Shown here piece after piece: positions 56,936 to 64,000 of a stretch of DNA of 64,000 nucleotides (its first letter is position 1; each line of letters starts with the position of its first letter). A program made the translations under genes and the position numbers. The stretch lies in assembly GCA_030644725.1 (NCBI GenBank), contig CP130629.1, positions 186,001 to 250,000 on the forward strand. Reading direction: 5' to 3'. The notes under the pieces were generated by a model. The model had not been told where the DNA came from and did no database searches. It worked only from the letters and a program-made list of their open reading frames with translations. This DNA comes from Candidatus Electrothrix communis (lineage in GTDB: Bacteria; Desulfobacterota; Desulfobulbia; Desulfobulbales; Desulfobulbaceae).

Positions 56936-59030
56936 GAGTCTGTTGATTAAGCCATCAAGGAGCTGCCCCGCCTTAACTGTCTGAAATAATGCTATTTGCT
57001 TATGAAAAACTCTTGACAACCCAACTGGTGACATGTTATATACGATTGATATCAGATGATTAATTCATAATCAGGTAAAGTCAACATGTTCAAAAAAACA
57101 AGTCCCCAATTAACTCTCACAGAACCAGCTTTTCAGATGGCGGGTATTTTGCCAAAAGACGACTGGTCGTTTATCTACAAAGATAAAATTTGGCCTCTCA
57201 TAGACGAAAACCAGTTCAAGCATCTTTATTCGAAAGAGGCCGGGGCACCGAATATTTCAATCAAGCTGAAAGTATCCCTGCTCATTTTTATGGCTCTGGA
57301 ACAACTCAACTGGCGGCAGGTTGAGTTTATGTTTATGCGCAGGATCGATTGGATCAATGCGACATATTCAGAATTTGGACAAGCCTTTATCGACCATACC
57401 ACGTTATTCAAGTTTTATCAGCAAATCGAAGATGATAAAGCCACTTACCAACTCTTTGTCGACCTCACCAATAACTTTATCAAAAGCTGTGGGGTTTCAA
57501 AGAAGAAACAGCGCGTTGATTCTTTTTCATGCTTGGATGGCTCGCGACACTTTCCCGTTATGGATTATTCAAGGAAACCATCAGGGGGTTTCTTCAAGCA
57601 CTACGAAAGCATAAGCCCGGACTGTATGCAGAGGTAAAAGACGAACTTTCCCTTGATTACCTACAGGATAATTTTGATTTAACAGAAAAGGATAAAGATA
57701 AGGCCAGAGGTCGAATCAAGGAAATGGCCAAGGATCTTTACCTGCTGAAAACATCTTTTGAACATCATCATCAAGTGGGCCATTACCAGACATTTAAGAC
57801 ATTAGCCCAAGTGTTTGATCAGCAGTGTGCTGTTAAATCTGAAAATGACCTTTCTTCTTCTCCTGCTGATGTTGACTCTGACAAAGAACTCGTTGAAGCT
57901 GCAAGGAATACCGCTCCGGTTGACTCTGAAGAGGAAATATCGTCTGGCAACATGACACCTGCTGATGAATCAGCTGACAGTACAAAAAATATTGTTCCTG
58001 CTGAACCTGAGATAGAAATGCGGGCGAAGCCGGTGGGTGATAAAATCATATCCACTCCGCATAATACCGATGCTGAATATACGCGTAAAAGGAACCAAAC
58101 GGTTGTTGGTCATAAAGGATTTGTTACCGAAACTTGCGATCCTGATAACAAAGTTCAATTTATTACTGATGTAAACCTTGAAGCCGCAACTCATGCTGAT
58201 GCAACAGAAATATCTTTTATAGAACAACGACTTGAAGAGAACAATCTGAAACCAAAAGAACTGAATGCGGATGCTGGTTTTGTCAATGGACAGTCAATCC
58301 TGGAAGCGGCAGCAAGGGGTATAGACTTGGCAGGTCCCAGTTCAGGACGATCACAGAGTATAGAAGGGTTTGCTGACATAGACCGCCCTCTTGATATTGC
58401 TGACTTTAAGGTTCAAATTAATGATGAGACGAAAGAGCTTTCTGTTTTGTCCTGCCCGAAAAATCAAGTTCCGATCGATCAGCCTCGCAGTGAGAAAACC
58501 GGCAAACTCCTGGTTCATTTCAACAGTGATGTTTGTAGAGCTTGTGGCGTCTGTGACCGTTGTCCGGTTAAAATTGGTGTTAAAATAGCAACATTAACTG
58601 TGGACGAGGCACAATATGCTGGAGCCGCTCGCCATCATCAGTATATGGGTGATCCAGAATACCGCAGGAAATGTGGTATCCGTGCAGGAGCCGAAAGTCT
58701 TGTAAACGAAATTGCCAATGCACACGACGGCAGGCAATCACGTCATCGAAATGAAAAAGGATCCCGGCTACAGTTAGTGATGGCTGGAATAAGTTGTAAT
58801 GTGAAGCGATTTATCCGTTTTACGCAGAACTCCGTCCAAAATCCATCAAATGTGGTCGCATAGGAGGGCTTTGGCCTTGTTTTCTCCTGTTTTGGGTAAA
58901 AAATGCTGGAAATATTGTTTTACGAGAATTTTTTTTCGGAATAGGCCACGAAATCATTACTGTCTGAGAATCACTACTGACTATAGTCGATTATAGTTGG
59001 TTTTGCTGACCGCATTTAATCAACAGGCTC
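56936..59030 (+). mobile_element. IS1182-family-type insertion sequence with target duplication
   Basis: Ends are GAGTCTGTTGATTAA (56936-56950) and its inverse TTAATCAACAGGCTC (59016-59030), one mismatch. TTTTAT flanks both sides (56930-56935 and 59031-59036), a 6-bp target duplication. The element is about 2.1 kb and carries one transposase gene with a frameshift. Confidence 0.8.
57086..58863 (+). pseudogene. IS1182-family transposase (frameshifted)
   Basis: A DDE transposase of the IS1182 group in two frames. The first (57086 to about 57527) has the N-terminal domain: VSLLIFMALEQLNWRQVEFMFMRRIDW, then KKKQRVDSF. The second continues to 58863 with RKRNQTVVGHKGFVTETCDPDN, ELNADAGFVNGQSILEAAARG and the cysteine cluster CRACGVCDRCPVK, and ends with a helical region. 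The join is at the T-run near 57523-57527, where one T seems lost. An acidic low-complexity insert (57840-58020) separates the domains, as in other members. Confidence 0.82.
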
Positions 59031-59225
59031 TTTTATTGCATTGTCCTTTAGAAGTACAGCTTTTTGTACCTTATGAAAAATTTTACACTCATATGAAAAA
59101 AATACAATAAGGAAAAAAAGGGGATCTAAAGGGGATCTAAAAGGGGGCGTTTTGTGCGAATGGTGCAACTCAGTCCCACTCATTCAGTCTGAAGCGGTCA
59201 CAGTCGGTCACTCAGGTCAGTCTTC

Positions 59226-59263
59226 CCTTTGTTTCTTGTGAAAGGAAACATAATTCGTTATAA
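59226..59263 (+). promoter_or_regulatory. Repeated 38-bp upstream element, copy 2
   Basis: Same element as 54363-54400 (one mismatch): the palindromic 6-mers TGTTTC / GAAACA, then AATTCGTTATAA, ending 45 bp before the molybdenum hydroxylase operon. It is the likely promoter/operator of that operon. The rest of the gap from the IS right end (59030) holds no gene. Confidence 0.6.
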
Positions 59264-59308
59264 ACAGACTGTTTCCAATTCAAAGAGTTATGGGTTGAGG
59301 AGGTATTC

Positions 59309-60838
59309 ATGCTTGTTATTATAAATAAGGAACAACAAGAGCTGAGCTGCTCACCCGGATATCCTGTGCTGGATGTGTTGCGTACCGACCTGCAACTCAC
59401 CGGTACCAAGGCCGCATGCCGTGAAGGGGATTGCGGTGCCTGCCTCCTTTTGCTGGGAGCACTTGATGACGAGCTCTCGCTCTCATACCAAGCTGTTAAC
59501 TCGTGTCTGCTGCCAGCCGCTGCTGTGGAAGGCAGGCATGTTGTCACCATCGAAGGGCTTGTTGACCGGGAACCAAGCCCGCTCAGCAACCTCATCATCG
59601 AAGAGGGAGCCAGCCAATGCGGCTTTTGTTCACCCGGAATCGTTATTGCAATGACCGCTTACTTGCTCACAGCACCCGCTTTTAGCAAGCAAAGCGCTAT
59701 TGCCTCGGTCTCTGGCAACCTGTGCCGTTGTACCGGGTACTCCTCGATTAAACGTGCGGTTTTCGGAATGGAACGTTTTTTCCAAGCGGAAGACTCATCA
59801 GCCCCCATTCCTCCTCCCGGCGAAGGGCGCAGCCAATTCTTAGTCAAAGCCGGAGTCTTACCCGATTACTTCTTAGGAATAAAAAGTCAGTTAACGGCGT
59901 TACGGGTCCTGATGAAGGCATCTCCGAGAGCAACGCCCTGCTCGGTAGGCAAAAACTCGCTCTTTGTCGCTGGAGGGACTGATTTCTTTATCCAAAGCCG
60001 GGAAGAAGTAGAGATGGAGGAACTCCAGTTTCTCTCTGCACGGACTGGGCTACGGGGCATTCGTAGAGCAGCGGGCAAATGTCTTATCGGTGCAGGCACC
60101 ACCTTCACCGAGATAGCGGATTCTCCGGATATGCATGACATGATTCCGGAGATCGCAACGCATTTTGAACGCATCGCCTCGCTCCCCATCCGCAACCGGG
60201 CAACGGTGGGCGGTAATATCGTCAACGGATCGCCCATCGCGGACGGAACAATTTATCTCCTGGCCTTGGATGCCATACTTCATTTGCGGCATCATGAGGA
60301 GCGCCGGAGCGTTGCCCTGAAGGATTTTTTTACAGGTTATAAGCGCCTGGATTTACACGACGGAGAGCTTGTCGAGAGCATTGAGTTCCCGGTCCTGAAA
60401 AAACAGACGCTTTTCAATTTCGAAAAGGTCTGTCAGCGCAGCCATCTGGATATTGCAAGCGTCAACACAGCCATCTCTCTGTATCTGAAAGTACCGGATG
60501 ATTCCTTGGCGTCACCCGATCAACCTTCATGTTGTGTTGTCCCATCCCAGAGCGGTGGGATGGATGTTACGGCCCCGCAAGGGATAATTGAGGAAGTGCA
60601 TCTAAGTGCCGGAGGAGTGGCACCGGTTCCCTTATATTTACAGCAGACTGTTGCTTATCTCACAGGGAAAGAGGTAACCGCTGAAGTGATTAACAGGGCT
60701 GTAGAGGTTGCCAAGGCAGAAGTCTCGCCAATCAGCGACATCAGGGGGGCAGCAGCATATAAAAGGCTTTTGCTCGGCCAGCTGATCAAGGCCCATTTTG
60801 CCAAACTCCTTCCAGATAACGCCGGAGGCAGCCAATGA
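59309..60838 (+). CDS. xdhA: Xanthine dehydrogenase-family FeS/FAD subunit
   Basis: A 509-residue fusion of a 2Fe-2S part and an FAD part. Plant-type cluster: CREGDCGACL (Cys37, 42, 45). Second cluster: QCGFCSPG and NLCRCTGY. The FAD domain starts near residue 190 (FVAGGTDFFIQ, LIGAGTTFTEIA, IRNRATVGGNIVNGSPIADG) and is followed by the CO-dehydrogenase flavoprotein C-terminal fold. It passes electrons from the Mo site to the acceptor. The substrate could be xanthine or another purine or aldehyde, and sequence alone does not decide. GAGGAGG is before the ATG. It overlaps the next gene by ATGA. Confidence 0.92.
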   Translation: MLVIINKEQQELSCSPGYPVLDVLRTDLQLTGTKAACREGDCGACLLLLGALDDELSLSYQAVNSCLLPAAAVEGRHVVTIEGLVDREPSPLSNLIIEEGASQCGFCSPGIVIAMTAYLLTAPAFSKQSAIASVSGNLCRCTGYSSIKRAVFGMERFFQAEDSSAPIPPPGEGRSQFLVKAGVLPDYFLGIKSQLTALRVLMKASPRATPCSVGKNSLFVAGGTDFFIQSREEVEMEELQFLSARTGLRGIRRAAGKCLIGAGTTFTEIADSPDMHDMIPEIATHFERIASLPIRNRATVGGNIVNGSPIADGTIYLLALDAILHLRHHEERRSVALKDFFTGYKRLDLHDGELVESIEFPVLKKQTLFNFEKVCQRSHLDIASVNTAISLYLKVPDDSLASPDQPSCCVVPSQSGGMDVTAPQGIIEEVHLSAGGVAPVPLYLQQTVAYLTGKEVTAEVINRAVEVAKAEVSPISDIRGAAAYKRLLLGQLIKAHFAKLLPDNAGGSQ

Positions 60839-63114
60839 AATCCAAAGATCCGTCCCTCAATGTCTGTGGCCAATCCCTGTTTGTCGATGATCTCCCTTTG
60901 CCGGAAGGGACCTTGTACGGTGCGGTTATTCCCTCCCCCTCTCCCCATGGACGGATTATTCGCTTGCACACCGACAAGGCGCTCGCGGCCAATGGTGTCA
61001 AGGCGGTTTTGCGGCCTGAAGATATTCTAGGTGCGAATGAAATAGGTAATATTATACAGGATGAACCGCTCTTTGCTGACCAAGAGGTTCATTTTCTCGG
61101 CCAGCCCATGGGCTTGATTGTTGCCGAATCGTCTTCAGCCGCGCAGCACGCCCTCTCTCTTATTGATATGGAGATAGAAGATCTTGCACCGATTTTCGAT
61201 CCACGCGAGGCCTTTGCAAAAAATGCTTTCATCGCACCACCGCTCACCGTCTGTTTCGGAGACGTCGACCAGGCCTGGGAACACTGTGATTGTATATATG
61301 AAGGCAGGGTCAACACCGGAGGCCAGGAGCACGTTTATTTTGAAACGCAATCCTCCCTTGCCCTGCCCCTTGAAGGCGGGGGGATAAAAATATTTTCCTC
61401 AACCCAAGCCCCCAACTTGGTTCAGATAATGACGGCCAGGGTTCTTGGTCTGCCCATGCATCAGGTTGAAGTGGATGTTACCAGGCTGGGCGGTGCCTTT
61501 GGAGGTAAGGAAGATCAGGCAACAGCCTGGGCCGTCATGGCTGCTTTGGCAAGTCAGCACACCGGGAAGCCGGTAAAAATTGTCCTGCAACGCCAGGAAG
61601 ACATGGTGATGACCGGCAAACGTCACCCCTATTCTGCTGATTATAAAATAGGTCTTTCCAAGGAAGGCAAGATCCTTGCCTATGCAACAATCTCTTACCA
61701 GGATGCAGGTGCCTCGGCAGACCTGTCCACAGCCATTCTCGAACGGTCCATGTTGCATGCAACAAACAGCTATTACATCCCCAATGTGAAAATCACAGGG
61801 GTCTGTTGCCGAACAAACAAAGCACCGAACACCGCTTTCCGGGGATTCGGAGCACCCCAGGCCATGTTTATCATGGAGTCGGCAATTCATCACGCTGCTA
61901 GATCTATGCACATGGAGGCTGAACAGATACAGAGGGTAAACCTGCTCAACCCAGGGGACAGCTTACCCTGCGGCATGGCTGTACAGCCCTGCAATGCCCG
62001 AAAATGTTTGGACCAGGCCGATCGCTTATACGATTTTTCGCAGACCAAGAGGAGAATCAAAAACTTTAATGCAAAGAACAGCAGGGTTAAAAAAGGCATG
62101 GCCTTGATGCCTGTCTGTTTTGGCATTTCCTTTACCACAACCTTTTTGAACCAGGCCGGTGCCTTGGTCCATGTCTATACTGACGGCAGCGTCAGCATCA
62201 GCACCGGAGCTATTGAGATGGGGCAGGGGGTCAATGAAAAGATAGCCTTGATAGCGGCACGTATCTTTTCTCTTCCAAGGTCAAAAATCAAGGTAGAGAG
62301 CACAAACACATCGCGAGTGGTTAATGCCTCACCGACGGCCGCCAGTAGCGGCGCTGATCTTAACGGCAATGCAACACGGCTTGCCTGTTTATCCCTTGTC
62401 GAGCGGCTTAAAAAAGTAGCCTCTGAAAAACTGGGGGCAGGGGACGATGCGATCATTGCATTTTCTCAAGGAATGATCTCGATCCAGGGTAGCCAGGAGA
62501 AAAAGAGCTGGGAGGAACTGGTTACCACGGCCTACCTCAAGCGGGTCAATTTATCAGCCCAAGCCTATTATGCAACACCGGATATCTGGTTTGATAAAGC
62601 CACGGGCAAGGGAAAACCTTTTGCCTATCATGTGTTCGGGCTCGCTCTTGTCGAAGTGACCGTTGACGGCTTGCGGGGCACCTACTCGGTGGATTCTCTG
62701 CGGCTGGTCCATGATTCCGGAGAAAGTTTACATCCCCTGATTGATCGTGGACAGATAGAAGGTGCTGTTGTCCAGGGCCTTGGCTGGACAACCCTTGAGA
62801 CCCTGCGTTACGCAGAGGATGGACACCTGCTGACCAACAGCATGAGTACCTATAAAATACCTGACATCTATTTTGCCCCGGATATAATCGAGATATCTTT
62901 TCTTGAAGACGCCCAAAATGCCTTTGGCCCCTTTCATTCAAAGGCCATTGGCGAACCACCCTTTATGTACGGCATAGGGGCATATTTCGCGATTGCCAAT
63001 GCCCTTTGTGCCTTTGATCCTGAGGCAGAAATAGCATATGACGCCCCGTGGACACCTGAAAAGGTCTTTATGACGCTTAATCGCAAAAAAAGCATAAGCA
63101 CTGAGCCATCATGA
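60835..63114 (+). CDS. xdhB: Xanthine dehydrogenase-family molybdopterin subunit
   Basis: A 759-residue Mo-cofactor subunit. Signatures are LGGAFGGKEDQ, NTAFRGFGAPQAMF, EMGQGVNEK, GSGADLNG-like spacing and the catalytic Glu in AIGEPPFMYG near the end. The N-terminal hammerhead domain (to about residue 120) is followed by the binding domains. It hydroxylates a ring or aldehyde carbon using water. It is coupled on both sides (ATGA overlaps with the FeS/FAD subunit and the XdhC-like gene). Confidence 0.93.
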   Translation: MKSKDPSLNVCGQSLFVDDLPLPEGTLYGAVIPSPSPHGRIIRLHTDKALAANGVKAVLRPEDILGANEIGNIIQDEPLFADQEVHFLGQPMGLIVAESSSAAQHALSLIDMEIEDLAPIFDPREAFAKNAFIAPPLTVCFGDVDQAWEHCDCIYEGRVNTGGQEHVYFETQSSLALPLEGGGIKIFSSTQAPNLVQIMTARVLGLPMHQVEVDVTRLGGAFGGKEDQATAWAVMAALASQHTGKPVKIVLQRQEDMVMTGKRHPYSADYKIGLSKEGKILAYATISYQDAGASADLSTAILERSMLHATNSYYIPNVKITGVCCRTNKAPNTAFRGFGAPQAMFIMESAIHHAARSMHMEAEQIQRVNLLNPGDSLPCGMAVQPCNARKCLDQADRLYDFSQTKRRIKNFNAKNSRVKKGMALMPVCFGISFTTTFLNQAGALVHVYTDGSVSISTGAIEMGQGVNEKIALIAARIFSLPRSKIKVESTNTSRVVNASPTAASSGADLNGNATRLACLSLVERLKKVASEKLGAGDDAIIAFSQGMISIQGSQEKKSWEELVTTAYLKRVNLSAQAYYATPDIWFDKATGKGKPFAYHVFGLALVEVTVDGLRGTYSVDSLRLVHDSGESLHPLIDRGQIEGAVVQGLGWTTLETLRYAEDGHLLTNSMSTYKIPDIYFAPDIIEISFLEDAQNAFGPFHSKAIGEPPFMYGIGAYFAIANALCAFDPEAEIAYDAPWTPEKVFMTLNRKKSISTEPS

Positions 63115-64000
63115 ACCGAAATTTTTCTTGGCAGCCAATCCTGCAAAGCCTTGGTGCGGGGGAACCGGTCATCCTGCTTGTTGTTGTTGCCTCGGTGGGG
63201 TCTGCTCCGGGAAAACCCGGCTTTGTCATGGCCGTATCCAAAGACAAGACCTTGCAGGGCTCTATCGGTGGCGGTGCCGTAGAATATGAGCTGGTTGATT
63301 ATGCCTATGATCTGCTGCATTCAGCGACTGGCAGGGCTGATAAGGTACGTCCTGAGTTTCTTCACCGTACCCATAGAGATTCCGGTTCCAAGGATGATTC
63401 AGGAATGGTGTGCGGCGGTAGCCAGCAGGTTTTGCTTTATCCATTGCAAGAGGAACAGATTAGATGCATTCAAGAGGTTATCGAATGCCTGGAAAAAGGA
63501 CAATGTAAACATCTTTGCCTTTCTTCTGTCGGGATGACTCTTGAGCCGTGGGAGCCAGTAAGAAAAGAGGCAGCAGGGGGATTTCGCTTCACAAGCTCCT
63601 CTGACTGGTCTTTTGTCTTGGAGATCGGCGCACCCGATACTGCCTACCTCATAGGTGGAGGCCATGTGAGCCTTGCTCTTGCAAACCTCCTTGCGTCCTT
63701 AGGCTTTAGGATTGTCGTTTTTGACGAACGAGACCATATTGGGACCCTCCAGGCCAATGTCTGGGCGGATGAAAAAATCATCTGTCCGTTTTCTGAGGTT
63801 GGCCAACACATCCCACAGGGCGAGCAGAGCTGGGTTGTCATAATGACCCCTTCTCATCTCTATGACGAGCAGGTCCTCAGGCAATTGATCGCCTATGAAT
63901 TGCATTACCTGGGGATGCTGGCCAGTAAAACAAAGGTTGCTCAAATTTTTAACAGGCTGCGTTCCGACGGCATCAAGGAAGCGGTTCTCAGCCGGGTTCA
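63111..64000 (+). CDS. xdhC: XdhC/CoxI-family Mo-cofactor sulfuration factor, 5' part
   Basis: The frame is open to the window end (296 residues seen). The N-terminal XdhC domain has VILLVVVASVGSAPGKPGFVMAV and GSIGGGAVEYELVD, then DSGMVCGGSQQVLLYP. A Rossmann domain begins near residue 178 (AYLIGGGHVSLALANLLASLGFRIVVFDERD), then VVIMTPSHLYDEQVL and HYLGMLASKTK. XdhC binds and helps sulfurate the Mo cofactor before it enters the Mo subunit. It completes the operon by an ATGA overlap. Confidence 0.92.
   Translation, partial: MNRNFSWQPILQSLGAGEPVILLVVVASVGSAPGKPGFVMAVSKDKTLQGSIGGGAVEYELVDYAYDLLHSATGRADKVRPEFLHRTHRDSGSKDDSGMVCGGSQQVLLYPLQEEQIRCIQEVIECLEKGQCKHLCLSSVGMTLEPWEPVRKEAAGGFRFTSSSDWSFVLEIGAPDTAYLIGGGHVSLALANLLASLGFRIVVFDERDHIGTLQANVWADEKIICPFSEVGQHIPQGEQSWVVIMTPSHLYDEQVLRQLIAYELHYLGMLASKTKVAQIFNRLRSDGIKEAVLSRV

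Noticed and set aside
56810-57034. 74-codon minus-strand frame across the IS left end
   Set aside because: It spans the IS boundary and overlaps the small helical gene, so it is a chance frame.

Overview
This window looks like chromosomal DNA of a Gram-negative, anaerobic Desulfobacterota bacterium. Desulfobulbales, possibly a cable-bacterium relative, is my best guess, but this is inference: there is no rRNA or other marker gene here. Pointers are the LPS heptose phosphatase GmhB, outer-membrane barrels, a three-gene proton-translocating transhydrogenase, CbiG of the anaerobic B12 route, a DHH-CBS-poly(A)-polymerase fusion, c-di-GMP proteins and many decayed mobile elements. Base composition is near 50% GC, with AT-rich accessory patches.

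Layout. 1-3.95 kb is accessory DNA: the end of a nuclease-like gene, a REP-associated transposase between two copies of its palindromic repeat, a pair of FGE-sulfatase (C-lectin fold) 3' ends that differ almost only at adenines (the mark of a diversity-generating retroelement), and a MazEF-type toxin-antitoxin pair. 4-10 kb holds cbiG and an export-like set (RND exporter, LolA-like periplasmic protein, outer-membrane barrel). 10.3-17.9 kb encodes a very large iterative type I polyketide synthase of the enediyne/polyene type (KS-AT-ACP-KR-DH-PPTase-TE-TE). It is broken in the KS by one frameshift and carries a REP palindrome in frame. RecQ, a GlsB-like protein, a LamG protein, a Na/Pi cotransporter and a toxin-antitoxin pair follow to 24.3 kb.

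24.6-30.4 kb is a small chromosomal integron. An IntI-type integrase gene (29432-30436, +) diverges from cassettes on the minus strand: an ORF-less 213-bp cassette, a Vps62-like gene, a cassette interrupted by a decayed IS91-like element with its own tyrosine recombinase, a second copy of the 213-bp cassette, a papain/C39-like peptidase gene and an acyltransferase fragment. Five attC-like sites support this, and the ends of each cassette are complementary as expected.

31-51.5 kb is mostly core: M16 peptidase, GmhB, tRNA nucleotidyltransferase fusion, site-2 protease, HD-GYP phosphodiesterase, a candidate c-di-GMP riboswitch, an operon of a conserved unknown gene with HPr, enzyme I and thiL, an ADP-ribosylglycohydrolase, two outer-membrane proteins (one with a tandem 13-residue repeat) and pntAA-pntAB-pntB. 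51.9-59.0 kb is accessory again: a thioesterase, remnants of BrnT/BrnA and DUF4160/DUF2442 pairs, small membrane proteins, a PilZ protein and an IS1182-type element with a 6-bp target duplication. 59.3-64 kb is a molybdenum hydroxylase operon (FeS/FAD subunit, Mo subunit, XdhC-like chaperone) that runs off the window end.
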